This document shows, in pieces, positions 13,399 through 26,504 of a stretch of DNA of 64,000 bases. The stretch spans positions 19,683,770-19,747,769 of the forward strand of contig NC_052669.1 of NCBI RefSeq assembly GCF_016802725.1, written 5' to 3'. Origin of the DNA: Solenopsis invicta. Lineage: Eukaryota > Arthropoda > Insecta > Hymenoptera > Formicidae. Under the pieces are notes generated by a model, which worked only from the letters and a program-made list of their open reading frames with translations, was not told the DNA's origin and ran no database searches. Both the position numbers and the translations under genes were made by a program. The first letter of the stretch is position 1; each line of letters opens with the position of its first letter.

Positions 13399-14021
13399 TG
13401 GACGATTACACTCAGAGAAGAAAGTCGTACCAACAACTATGTAAATTACCAGTAAATTTATAAACAAATAACAAACATCTACCTATGTATTAAAAAATTG
13501 TAATAAAAATAATAATAAGTTATAAGAAAATAAAGTAATATTAACCGTTTGTAGTAAATTATTGGAAAAAGTAAGCAGTGACCTATAATATTGACGGCAT
13601 TGTCGTCAGTGGTTGGGGAGTGGTGAGCTCACTTCAGAGTCGATCATGGGGTTGAGCACAAAAATTTTTGAATACTTCGGGAAAGCTTTAGAATTCTTGT
13701 GCAGGCATTGGCGTATGATAATGGGCACGCGGTAGTGCTCATAATTGCATGGCATTGCCTTAATTTTAATATAGGATTGACGGCATTGTAGGCATTGACT
13801 AACAATAAGCATTGTCGGCAGTGTACAAAAATGTTGGCAGTGTTTTACAGCAATGGACGATTACACTCAGAGAAGAAAGTCGTACCAACAACTATGTAAA
13901 TTACCAGTAAATTTATAAACAAATAACAAACATCTACCTATGTATTAAAAAATTGTAATAAAAATAATAATAAGTTATAAGAAAATAAAGTAATATTAAC
14001 CGTTTGTAGTAAATTATTGGA
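13399..14021. repeat. Identical 168-bp direct repeats flanking a 287-bp dispersed element
   Basis: Bases 13399-13566 and 13854-14021 read the same throughout, starting TGGACGATTACACTCAGAG and ending AAATTATTGGA. The 287 bp between them contain repeated GGCATTG and GGCAGTG words. A related sequence in reverse orientation lies at 30606-30806, without the 168-bp flanks. The layout resembles a miniature LTR element, but the repeat does not end in CA, so a recent duplication around an older element is equally possible. Confidence 0.6.
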
Positions 14022-14250
14022 TAAATTACAGAAGAATAATAATGTAGATGACAGAAAAATTAAACTAACTGAGATTCGAGCTCGATCTTTCGTTCTCATT
14101 TACTGTTATTATAATTATTCCGTATGCTTAATCGACCGTACGTAAAGTGGAAGTAATGTCATTGTCAAAATTTATTTAAATGAAATCTGTATAATGAGTA
14201 ACATAAAGTTGAAGAATTGAAGAATTTTACTATATGTATATAGTTACACA

Positions 14251-14477
14251 AACACCGAGAGAAAAAATTTCTAAATTTTAATAAATATTTATTCGAATAG
14301 TATTAATAAAATAATTTACTTATAATACATAAATATTTACTCCATAAGAAAAAATAATGCTTAAATTAAATTAGTGATTCTTGTATTAAATAAATATATA
14401 ATTACATTTGATAAATATTTCATTAGCACTATTCAAATAAATATTAATTAAAATTTAGTAATTTTTCCCTCAGTGTA
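14251..14477. mobile_element. Hairpin MITE-like element, family A
   Basis: Left end AACACCGAGAGAAAAAATTT and right end AATTTTTCCCTCAGTGT are inverted. The interior (TAATAAATATTTATTCGAATAGT and its complement) matches the 2684 and 4023 copies. No coding capacity. Confidence 0.55.
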
Positions 14478-15697
14478 TTGTTGCAATAGTATTACAAATT
14501 ATTTTGTAGTTGTTGCAGCTAAAAAAACTTCCTTTGCAAAAATCTAAAATAGTTTATTGAGCTACATTAGTTCTACACATAAAAAACTCGTTTATAATTG
14601 TCATTTTTATAGTTGCCATAGTCGCTATGAATTTTTCTCCGAGTGTAAAGCCAAGTCGATGCGAGCCGAGATAATCACAGGCGAAATAATACGTTACGAG
14701 CCCGACGAAGCCTAAACCAACCGCATTACAGGTACCATCGCGCGAATCCACGGCGCGATCGGCCAAGATTTTACACGGTGGATCCCCCCTCGGACCGAAG
14801 CTATTTCTCGCCGTTGTCCAACGGCGTAATGACGGATAATGACATAGGCCGTATAAAGCCGCGAAACGAAAGGGAGAGAAAGAACGCGGACTAACTCCTG
14901 TAATATAAAATGGCGAGAGCGCCGCCACCGCGTCCGTTCACCGCGAGTGAGCGCGTCCACCTGTGCAACGTGCGTATGTGCATCGAAATGGTTGTTACAC
15001 ATACGCGTTGCACCGCGTCTTTATGGATCATATTCATTTAATCGCGTTCGTATAATTAGATTAAATAAGACTCAAAGCCGCATTAAAGAAGATTCAGAAT
15101 TCAGTTTCGTATCTTCGAACGCGAACGACTTATAACAGTCGTACTTTAATTAGAGATGACAGTTGAGATTAGATTCAATTGAGGAGAGGAATGATCATTC
15201 ACGTGAAACCTGGTCGATTAAAATATCAGGTAATTGTTGTGGGAAGACGTTATATTACGCGTATGATGAAATAGTTATTAGATTTCTCATCGCATTTAAT
15301 TCATCTCGAGTGAGATGAAGTTTAATTATTAATGTAAACACGCAGGCTAGAAAAATTAGAAGAAAATTGGCGCATTGTAAAAATAAATGCAATTAGTAAT
15401 CACTAGCGCGTTTCTCTTCTTATTAAATAAATTGAAAGATATTATGTGAGTCTGAGAAACATTTTCTTCTTCTACTTGTTCTTGTAATAAAACATAACTG
15501 TATCAAAAAGATCTCACAAAATTTATTCTTTTTTTTGGCTATTACATCGTACATGTTTAAAAGGAATGTATTCTATAATGTTTATAGTTTGCATATTAAA
15601 AGGTCTGTTCTTGAATCTCACGTCAATTTTTCAAATGAATGATTATTCCACTTTTCAACTGAACATCTTTACCAGTTAAAACTACTCAAACGCGTAA

Positions 15698-15728
<31 letters not shown>

Positions 15729-16808
15729 TTTCTAGTCATCATCACAATTTTTCCCGATTCAATATTTAACTGGTATGAGATTTGAAAACTATTAACGCAT
15801 GCGTACAATTCATTAATCGTGTAACAGGATTATTATTTAATTAATAATAATTATTTATCGTTATTTATAATTTACATAAATTCTAAGGAAGAAAATCGAT
15901 ATCGAGATTTAAAGCTCTGAAGCATGTCCCTTCTGTATAAAAGGATATATATAACGTAGTAACGAGAGAACTGCAAATACGCAGTTAATTACTTGCGTAC
16001 AGTTATTTATTACCAACTTAATCGCCAGAGATGCGAGCTAAATCAATGCAAATGCTAAGATAATGTCCTTTAATATGGTTAATATAAATTTCATTATTGC
16101 GGCTTATAGATAGTTTCCACAAGTCTCGCGAGGACTTATCAAAATGCTAGACGCTAGTAAGAACCCCTGCCTTGGAGAAGTGATTTAGCATATAGTGGAG
16201 AGAAAAAGACGGAGAGTGCGTGGCTTCCATTTCTCTCCAGTTCTAAGTACCTAGCATGCTGCGAAAGGGTTATATTCACTTATACACAGCCGACTGCCAG
16301 CCGATAATCATCCCACTACTCCGCGCATTCTTTTTTAATTAACGCGTACGGCCGTCCCTATTACGTTCGTCATGTAAAAGCCTCTCTTACGACTCTAATG
16401 GAGGAAAGATAATTGAAGAGTTATATAAATAGCGCTCTGTAGCGATTATTCTTCTCAACTGCCTTTCCCAGATTTTCCTCCTTTACCCGTAAATTATTCC
16501 CGTAGAATTGTTTATTTAAAAAATATTTAAAAATATATGCATATCATTCGATAATATACTTTACGATATGTTATCAAAAATAATTATATACTCGTGCTTT
16601 AACTTAGAAATAGCAGATGAGCGAAACATTAGAACCATTGAGAATTTCTTTAAAAATTAATTGTGAAATATGATTTTTAAAAACTTGTTCTACAAATAAT
16701 TATCAATCTGCCCTTTTGAAAGGTTAAAATTAATTTGGAGATTTATGAATTCAATAAATTACAATTAATAAATCTACGATTTATCTTAAGTTCAAAAAAA
16801 AAATTTAC

Positions 16809-17017
16809 TGCACTGAGAAAAAAATTGTTAAAAGTTTAAAACATTTAGTTCGATATGTTCAATTAAATGTTAAATTGATTTAATTAATTCTTGATTAAAA
16901 CATGGTAATAATTAATTACCTTTTTTGTGCAATAAAATAATTATCGAATCAATCAAATGTTCAGTTGAACGTATCAGATTAAATATTTTAGTTTTTTCCA
17001 ACAAATTTTTTTCTCAC
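16809..17017. mobile_element. Hairpin MITE-like element, family B
   Basis: Ends GCACTGAGAAAAAAATTGTT and its near complement ending TTTTTTCTCAC. The interior has inverted copies of TCAATTAAATGTT. It shares sequence throughout with the element at 23757-23982. Confidence 0.55.
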
Positions 17018-20000
17018 CTTAAAACGTTAATCAGTTTGCAAGAAACGAAATTCATTCTGGAAAAAGTGATATAAAATGTCCTTCCTTCGAGTGAACGGTA
17101 ACCAGTCCTGTCCGAGAGTTCAACGTCTCGGCGAACACGCGACTCGAGCGTGTTTTTCCTCTGTCCCGCGAAAAATACCCTTATTACGACCTTTAACACC
17201 GACGCAGGAATGCGTTTACTGCCACCAGTTATGTGCCATTGTGCGACCGATGGAATAGTTTTAATGGCGTGCGAAATAACGAGCATTATTCGCGCGAGCC
17301 CGGTCGAAATAACCGCGCGCCGAAAGAAAACGCGCCGCGCTGCGTCGCGAACAACGGAAGAGTTGCGAGATGGATAATTATTACGACGCAAGATGACGAA
17401 TTATTACGGCACGTTGATAACCGCCGCGCCGCTCTGTTATCCGCAATCTTTTTTTTTCTTTCTCGTGCTAATGCCCGCGGCGTCGAAATCCCGCGATTAT
17501 GCGAGAGAATGCGGTCTCGTTCGTTCATATAATCGAAACAGTTCCGCGATACTCATCGAAAAGATTGATCATTTCGCGACTCAAACTTACGTTAAACTAA
17601 CGCAAATTTGAAATTATTTCCCGAAGACAAAAGTTTCCTCTTTTTCGCTTACAATGGCCCATCGCGAAGCAGAAAAAAAAACGGAATATCTTTCATAAAG
17701 ATTACAATTCTCTTTATCTTTAATCTCGCAATTGCGATGTGATTTACGATATGGATGGTAATGTCAGTTTCGTCCGTAGATTTCTCTTGCAACGGTCCAC
17801 GTCTTCCTAATTATCTTCAAACTGTTTTTTTACGTTATGGTGAAAGTTAAACGTAATAAAATTCACATTAAAAATTTACATTAAATTTTATCATGGCAAA
17901 ATTCAATTCCGCGCCGTGAGCGCTTTTAAATAAATCCATATCACTATTGCGGATTTAGGTAAATTGGAACGTTCCTAAAAACGCAATCATAAAAGTAGCA
18001 GGGAGCTATTATTAATATAGATAACTCTTGCCGCTTGCATAATCGAAATAGCAATGCTCCCGGTTGCCACGTCGCCACGTGTTTCTCTCTCGTCGGAATT
18101 TGACTCGTTCCTCGACATTACCTCGTAATATCTAACTCTAAAGCGCATTCTGCTCTCGACATAAATCATCGATACTGCATTGAGCTGTATTCGCGAAGTT
18201 CTGACACGGACAGAGAAAGTGCAGTATGCGCCAAAAAAAAAAAATGCGACTCTCTTTTAACCACTATTATGTTCGCTGGGTTTGACATGGTAATGCCAGG
18301 TTGCAGTTGCAGGATATCGAATAAATATTTTACAGAAGGACTAAGTATTTGTGTTTTAGTCGACCCCGTCCACCCACCCACTTTATTAAACCAAACCGAC
18401 AATTGAAATGTCAGTTGTCAGAATCGTATTATTTTGCCGCATATGGTAGATAAATGTACGGTATTGCGCCACTTTAAGGAAGGATTAATTTTTGACAAGT
18501 TATTTGAAAAAATAAATAAATAAATAAATAAAATAAAGTGGTGTTAGGTAAGACTATGAATTTTATCTAAAGTTAATTTTGTAAATTAGCGAAAATGCAT
18601 ATAATATCAAAATTGAAAGTGAACAAAAATATTTCTTGTACAAGAGAGTTAAGTGTAAACTGCAACGTCCTGAATTACGCCATCGAAATCCTCGGTTGTT
18701 TCAATCCACGCCACTAATCTCCCTATAAGCGTTACATTATTCCTAGAATATTATACAAATATTATTAAATATTAAAATAATATTCCAAGAATATAATATT
18801 TTTTAATATTATGTGTCCGCTTTATCATATTGGTGGCATATTATTTCAATATCCGGAATATTATGAAAATGTTGTATAAATCTTATTTTTATTCAAAAAT
18901 TAATGTCAATTATTATGCATAAAATATTTATAAACTTTATAATTATTACAATTAAAAGTTATAATATTCCAAATAATTTAAAATATTGAAGAAAATAATA
19001 TTAACTTCTCATATAATATTCATGTAATGTTCATTATCAAGAGTGGACATATAACCATTTTTTATTAATATTAAATAACATTTCAAAAATATTATTTAAT
19101 ATCTAAACAATATTATGCGCTTATAAAGTTAATACTACTTTAACGACCTCTTTTCGGTAATGTTTAGACACCTTCAATCAGCTGTCTTTTATTACGGACA
19201 CAAAACAAATTACGGTGGCGTCATTCAGGTCAGTGGCGTAATTCCGTATATTTACCTTACCTTGTAACTAAATCCTATTTACCAATTACAATAATAAAAA
19301 TAACGTAAATTCATGATCACTGTTATTGATATTCTGTTATTTTTTAATTAAAAACAATATGAATTAACCAAAATTTTTCAAACACGTTGAAATTGATCCC
19401 ATTTGCTCTATATTCGTGTACACTAAAATTCTTTCTCATGCCACTAATATCGGCAACTAACTAATAATCAACAACTTGCAGTTACCGAACAAAGGCGCAA
19501 CGTATTACGATACATTTCGACACGCTGAACCGCGAAGGAGGCGGCAAAAAGGAAGCACGCGGTCATTCCATAAGGCCCGGCATCTCGTTCTGCCGGGGAA
19601 GGCTCTCTTACCGGCTCTCTCATGGCAATAAAGAGATTTTAACTATTCATTGTTCTGGCATAATAATAGGAGCGAAATGGCCGCGCGCCACACAATCCAA
19701 AGAGGAGCTGGGCTCGCGGTGGAGCACACGGGTGAAAGATCCTAAGCGAGTTAATATCTCTAATTATGACCGGTTATAAAATTACACCCTTCGCACCCGG
19801 GTAGGAGTGACCGAACGCGTTCTGGGCAGATCGTAAATTTTCTCTAAAAACGAAGATGGGACCAGCCGCGTCGCTGCCGCAGCCACCGCCGGAATTTCAA
19901 GTGCGTCTTGCATCGATCCCGCACAGATTATCAGCTTTTAAATCTTCAGGGTGGCTTGTTCGACGTAAAACAATTCGCAAAATTCTCATCTCAATTTCTG

Positions 20001-20951
20001 CTCGAAACTCGCGTCCTTGAAAATCGTTATTTACATTAAGAAGTAATAAACATCTCGTAATCGCGGAGGAAGCAATGTTAATACAATTTAGGGAAAAAAT
20101 GAGAGTTATGTTTACACGCGATATAACTTCACATTCCTTCAAATCTCTAAATGTAGGTCAGAAGGTTTGTTACCGTTAGTAGAATTTTACATTTAATAAA
20201 ATTTATATAAAACCTACTTTTTCTCGAATTGAACTTTATACAAAATTTTAGTTAAATTTTATCACTTTGCAATATTAAATCTCGTTATTAAATTTTATTT
20301 TATAAATTTTACTTTCTTCGCTTAATAAATTGAAACAGATTGAAATCATAAGTGAATTTTGCTTTCAGTAATATCTTTTTCAACGTACGTGACATTTTCG
20401 ATAGCAGATATTGCGAAAACACGAGGGACAAGTAAAAATATCGTACTTTGGTATTTGATTTCGCAGTTACGATTAGGACAAATCGAACAAGCCGCCAAGC
20501 GGTTTAATCTTAATTAAATCTCCCACGGCTATCTAATGTTGCGTGTACGCCAAGTATCCTGAATCTTCCTAGAAAATTGCATCCTATTGCAGTCTATTCT
20601 TCGCGGCAACCCTGCTGAGCCACGCGAGCGAACCGCCGAGGCGGTAGTAGTAGCCCTGATAAGGGCTCCGCGTCGACTGTATCTCATAATATAAATCCTG
20701 TTATCGAAAGCCGTGAAAGGAAACTACACGTTGCACTTGCAACTTGAAACGTAACGCGTTTCGTCCGAGATAAATTGAATTCCCGCCTTTACGCGATTAT
20801 CCTCTCTCGTTCGCATTCTTAATTAATATCTACCTTCATCAATACATTTTCTAATAAAATTATTTTTGCGATTGAAAGATCTCAAAGTCTTTTTACTTTC
20901 AATACAAAAAAAAATGTGTTGTATATTATTAATCCCGAAAATAAAATTAAT

Positions 20952-21196
20952 ATACAGAGAAAAAAATGCTGTTGAATCGACAGCATCGGTTTAATTGAAA
21001 ATATTTCTTTTTTAATTCAATAACAGTATTAATGAAACAAAAAGATTAAAAGTTAGGACACTAACAAATATAACTGAATGAATAAAGTTTAATTGAATCA
21101 AGTACATATTATATATTAGTGACAGCCTGTGATTCGACGTTTAAATAAATCTAAAATCGTTTTAATTCATATTACAACATTTTTTTTCTCAGTGTA
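20952..21196. mobile_element. Hairpin MITE-like element, family C
   Basis: Ends ATACAGAGAAAAAAATG and TTTTTTTCTCAGTGTAT are inverted. The interior contains GCTGTTGAATCGACAGC and AAAAGATTAAAAGT. A partial relative lies near 36436-36530. Confidence 0.5.
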
Positions 21197-22069
21197 TAAA
21201 ATGTTACATACTTGCATTTCGCAATTCCAATAAATTTTAAAGTGGAAGAAAGATTTTAAGTCTAAATTAATTTCTTTTATAAAAATTCCAACGTTTACCT
21301 CACTGTTGCTAAAGCAAATGATAATTTTGTATAATTAATCTTAAATTAAATATTCTAATAAATATCTATTCTAAGAAATACAAATCTGATTGTATATGAT
21401 GTACGAAATAAATTCGTAACAAAGTGCTTCATCAAGAACGTGATCGTAAAACAGGGAACAATATTGTCGCTCGTGGAAATAAAATACAATACAAAGTAAT
21501 AAGCTAGCGTACCCTGAAAAAAGGGATGCTACGTCGAGGATTCATAGGGTGGCGCAAAAGAAGGAGCAATTACAAATAAGCACGGTCATTAAATTTCACG
21601 GATGTCTTACGGACCGGTCCGAGGCTGCGCCAAATTGGAATCGCGTGATTCATTAAGGACTACCTTACGAGTTGTAAATAACATTAGAGAATCGTAAATT
21701 CGCGGTCGTTAAATAAACGCTCGGGGCACGTCCGCGAACAGTTATTCGTATAGGCTATGTACGTCCCCTCCTTTTTAACAGCAGCCTCGACACGTACGTA
21801 CCATTCGCATCAAGGTTGGAGAAGTATTCTACATGAACCGATGCCAGAAACGTTTTTCCGCGCGCATCCCTGCCGACGCATGCATATATGCGTTCGCTGT
21901 ACGATACATTGTCGCACGTCGAAAAGGAATCCGTCGTCGGTTTGCAGAAAGTTATTCGCTCTCGGCGATCACCCGAGAATACCTGATTTCCCCTATTTCA
22001 ACTATTTCGATCTCGAGAAAATAATTCGAGTACATGAGGAAAGTTTAATTTTGTAATTTAATGAAAAAT

Positions 22070-22280
22070 GTACACAGAAAAAAAATTAATGTCAAATCAA
22101 CAATTCATTGTTTCATATATAAGCAAGAAAATCTAGTAAGAATTTTGATAATTTTAAACAAAATTTCTTCATGTAAGCAAATTATGTCTGTTTAAGATTA
22201 TCAAATTCTTTTAACATTTTATATTTTTGCTTATGTAGGAAATAATAAATTGTTCATTTAATGTTAATTTTTTCCGTGTA
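22070..22280. mobile_element. Hairpin MITE-like element, family D
   Basis: Ends GTACACAGAAAAAAAATTAA and TTAATTTTTTCCGTGTA are inverted, and the symmetry extends into the interior (CAACAATTCATTGTTTCATATATAAGC region against its complement). No ORF. Confidence 0.55.
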
Positions 22281-23756
22281 AAACATTCTTTTAAAACTTT
22301 TGAATGTGAAATCTGAGATTGAAATCCGTGAGCCGAATAAGGCTCACCTAACTCATTTTATTTTTTATAAATTCCTATTTATTGAAATATTGAAATAAAC
22401 CAAGTCATAACAAAATATTTATTTCAATCATTCACAAAAATAAAATTATCTTCCATATAGAATATTTGTAACTAAACAAAAAAAAATTTTTTTTAACTTT
22501 GACATTTAGCCTCATTAAATGCTTGTGTTTCGTGTGCGCAAATAAAAAATAAATTGAAAATAACGAAGGAACTAAATATTAAAATCTTCCAAAACATTTT
22601 TAAAATGATTATTAATCATAAAAACGAAACCCCTTAGCATCTGCTCTACTGTTGAAAAACAAAAAAATGACAATAGCAATAACAATAAATGTATAAGTGG
22701 GCCTTATTATATTGTTCATTATTATAACATAATGTGCCTTAGTAAAAAGAGAAATTATCTTCAAATTTTCATCAAAAGAGCCGTTGCAAAAATATTCATT
22801 ATGCATATATTTAAAAATATCGCACGTAAAAGTATAAATTATGAAAAGAAGATAATTAACACTGCTCGGTAAAACTACATCGAGAATTAATTAGATTATT
22901 AATAAGGCGTGCAATAAGTTCAATGAGCCGTGAAGAAGCTGGTTCTTTCTCGGTCGTTTTCTCTCTAATAACCACCGAATATCGCGTTTGAGAAGCTGTA
23001 ATGGGCGTTGCGAAGGAGTTCGAGTAGTCGTTTGTCATTATAAAGAGCCACAGTCAATTAACTCCGACTCGCAAGAGACCCGCGACGCGATAGTTTAAAT
23101 ATTATTCTAACGCCCAGGCGTGTCGAACCGCGATAAACATTCGCTGACGATAATTTAAGGCGAAGTGCAATCGTCGCGGAAAAAGGCTCGGCCGCCGATC
23201 TGAACCGTATGCTGGTCGCGTCAAAATTCATTTGTTGCGCTCATCGCGTTTGACTGCCAATAGAAAGTACATACGGTCGCGCGACTGATTTGCACTCACA
23301 AAGAAGACCTCGCGAGGATTCATCAGCTTAGCGGTCGACACACGTGCTTCCGCCTTTCTAAGTGCATGCAAATTAATCGATTTGATCGAGACGACGGATG
23401 CGGCCCGACAAAATGAGCGTCGCGCATTTCTAAAGGCCATGGGAAACCTACGCTCTATTATCAGAAGTGCTTAATTGCGATACTGTACACGTCGAAGACG
23501 CTTCTACGAATCGTAGAAGTGACATGTGGAAAGCAGACGAGCTTTGTGTAGAATTAATAGAATCTAACGAGTAAGATCGACTGACTTGATTGGTGCTAAA
23601 TTCAAATAATGAAACCCAAATATATAAATATATTCTTCAATAAATCTGTGAAAAGACTAATGAAAATAAAATAAAAGTGAAATTTTTTAAATAGGGAACA
23701 TCGACCGAAATGTGAAAGCACAATGTAAATGAAATGCCTTATATCGCCTTCATAGT

Positions 23757-23982
23757 TGCACCAAGAAAAAAATTTGTTAAAAAAACTAAAATATTTAATT
23801 CAATACGTCTAATTAAATATTGAGTTAGTTTAGTTAGTTCTTGATTAAAACATGTTAATAATTATTATAAATGAAATATATCTTTTTTGTGCAACTAAAT
23901 AATTGTTGAATCAACCCAATGTTTAATTGAACGTATCGGATTAAATATTTTATATTTTGAACAATTTTTTTTTCTCAATGTA
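23757..23982. mobile_element. Hairpin MITE-like element, family B
   Basis: Ends TGCACCAAGAAAAAAATTTG and a right end TTTTTTTTTCTCAATGTA. The interior matches the 16809-17017 element, including TTGATTAAAACATG and the TTGAACGTATC block near the right end. Confidence 0.55.
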
Positions 23983-24937
23983 GATATTTTCTTAATGCTG
24001 ATATTTATTATAATTTATGTGTGTAATTTTAATTACTTTTTTAAGTTGACGAAACTGCGTAAAGATAATTTTTCTCATCTTAAAACACAGTTCTAAGTTG
24101 AACAAGAAATAGTAATATCATTATTAAATTTAAAGTCAATTTAATAATAAATAATGCTAACAAGCATCTAAATATGAGAACCCTTTCCCCCTAAAAAAAC
24201 TATAAAAAATTTACTGCAATAAATAACTTCTCAAAACTAAAAAAATTTTTTTTTTAATTCGTATCTAACCGTAGTGCTACTGTTAAATCATGTTGTGAAT
24301 CAGAATTTTTCGATAATTGATTGAACAAATTATATATAGTAATATTATAATATTTTTTTAAATATAAACAAGAAGATTTTGATAGATTCTTTCGAAAATA
24401 CGCGGGATTCAGAATCAATTTTCCGAAATTACAGAATTTGCACAGAATTTGTGCGGGATGTTTTGCCGTGAAAAGAGAATAGAGGATGCGCGAACGTACT
24501 TTCACAGAAGCAACCGAGTGCAAAGGTCGTTCTTCATCGGCAAAGCTGAGACGTGCAACAAAGTTCAGGCATTCACCGTCATTGCAATAATCGCGGAGAG
24601 TGCATCTTTGTGCGAGAATGAAAGAAAGAAGAGTTGATAGATAAGGATGCAGTGACGGTGAAATGTCTAGCAGCTGCTCCTTTCATCCTTCTGTATTATT
24701 ATATTTTTATATTAAGCGCAATTTTTATCTATCGCAAAGCACTGTGAAGAAGATATGATCGACCGTAAGAATGCCGATAGCTATTATTTTACTAATGCGA
24801 GAATTACAGAAAGAGGAAAACATTACGATTTTTCTATGTAAGTACAATAGTATTGCGTTATCGATATATGCTTAATTATTCTCCTTATATATTTAACTGC
24901 CTTTGAATTTAAATTTGTACTGTATATTGTTTTACTC

Positions 24938-25985
24938 ACAATTAATAAAATAATTAATATCTTATGTCATAAATAAATTTGCATTTCTATTGTCATTTAT
25001 CAGTTTTTAATTAAAATTTTTTACTACATTGAGGCAAATAAATTGAAACTTTAACATTTTACTTGTTCTACCCTTCTAATATGTTAATTAATATCATAAT
25101 TAATATTTAATTTTATAAATAAATTTGCATTTCTATTGTCATTTATTAGTTTTAATTGAAATTTTTTACTACATTAAAACAAATAAATTAAAACTAAAAT
25201 ATTTTATTTTTTTTATCTTTCTCATAATTAATATCTAATTTAATAAACAAATCCGCATTTATGTTTCATTTATCACTTTTTAATTAAAATTTTTATTATA
25301 TTTCAAAGTAAATAAATTAAAATTTTTACTATATTTTGTTTCCTTACCTCTTTCAATTAAAATTATAATTAATATCTAATTTCATAAACAAATGCATATT
25401 TCTATTTCATTTATCAATTTTTAATTAAAATGTACTATGTTTTAAAATAAATAAATTGGAATTTGAATTATATTTTGGTTTCTTTGGTCCTCATAATTAA
25501 TATCACAATTAATATTCAATATCATCGAAGAAAACCACATTTGTATATCATTTATCAACTTTTAATCAAAATTTTTATTATATATCAAAATAAATAAATT
25601 TTTACTGTATTTGGCTTTTTTGACTCTTCCATAATTAATATCCAATTTCATAAACAAAGCCGCATTTGTCTTTTATTTATTAATTTTTAATTAAAATTTT
25701 TATTATATGTCAAAATTAATAAATTAAAATTTTTATTGCATTTTGCTTTCTTTGCCCCTCTCAGAATTAATACTCAATTTCATAAACAAATGCGCATTTG
25801 CATTTCATTCATCAACTTTTAATTAAAATTTTTATTATATTTAAAAAAAATAAATTTAAATTTTTATTATTATATATTTTGTTTGCTTGCTCACATCTCA
25901 AAATTAATATATCATAATATTCAATTTCATAAATAAATATGCATTTCTATTTCAATTATCAATTTTTAATTGAGGCTTTCAGTTA
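24938..25985. repeat. Tandem array of about eight degenerate ~135-bp AT-rich units
   Basis: Each unit has the order ATAATTAATAT, then ATTTCATAAACAAAT, then GCATTT-C-ATTTC, then ATTTATCAATTTTTAATTAAAAT, then ATAAATAAATT, then TTTTTACTATATTTTG and a short pyrimidine stretch. Unit starts fall near 24938, 25078, 25223, 25355, 25490, 25625, 25755 and 25890. It ends shortly before the CpG island at 26.3 kb. Confidence 0.65.
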
Positions 25986-26338
25986 TTAGACATTAATAAT
26001 TTATCAGTATTTTTATTATAATTAAAACTTTCTTCTATTAGACATAAATGAGTCCAATGTACGTGTGCTAAATTATTACCAACTCAATTTAAAAACAAAT
26101 GCAGAAATAAAGACTCTCGTAGAATTGTAAACATAGAATTAAAAAGAAAATGGCGTACGAAAGCTGTTCTCGCGCTTTCATATTAAACTTTCCTCACGTT
26201 TCAGTCCCTTTACACTCGCAATGTAATTAGAATGTGTTATTTTCTCAGAATAACAATCGAGGAGTTGATTAATATCTCGACAATGATTGCGCCGAGAGCC
26301 AATCAAAGCGAAATCATGCTAAAAACATTGGGACTCAC

Positions 26339-26504
26339 CTGTATCCGGACGCGGCCGCTCCTCCCTGGATGCCGGAAGGGGTTCCACGCCGTACTCCAAG
26401 GTCGCGACGTCCCCGGCGCGCGCCAGCACCACCAACACCACGGAAATCGGCAGCAACGACGTCAGCAACACCGTCCACACTGATGTCCGGCCGATGAGCG
26501 TCAT
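26339..26504 (-). CDS. First coding exon of an unidentified secreted or membrane protein (partial)
   Basis: The exon starts with ATG at 26504-26502 in a CpG-rich island and ends at a strong donor (ACAG|GTGAGT) after 55 codons plus one base. It encodes a short basic N-terminus ('MTLIGRTSVW'), a hydrophobic core of about 20 residues rich in Leu and Val, and a small-residue region ending 'LARAG' that suits signal peptidase cleavage, followed by acidic and Pro/Arg-rich sequence. The product is therefore likely secreted or a type I membrane protein. No family is recognisable from 55 residues. The gene continues towards lower coordinates; no downstream exon could be assigned with confidence in 1-26 kb, so the first intron is probably very long. 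The opposite-strand ORFs here are shadows. Confidence 0.6.

Larger units (their letters stand above)
14478..24937. other. Long stretch without a supported gene
   Basis: Holds hairpin elements B, C and D (listed separately), an (AT)n run at about 15697-15720, and an imperfect AT-rich segment with repeated AATATT words at 18740-19130. GC-richer patches at about 14640-15000, 17080-17540, 19490-19890, 21720-22000 and 23040-23440 give short ORFs, none with a recognisable domain or splice partner. Confidence 0.4.

Noticed and set aside
13399..14021. Classic LTR retrotransposon
   Set aside because: The 168-bp repeats start with TG but do not end with CA, and the 287-bp centre has no primer-binding site, polypurine tract or coding capacity that I could see.
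24938..25985. Regular repeats considered as a CRISPR array
   Set aside because: Whole units repeat with no unique spacers, and the DNA is eukaryotic.
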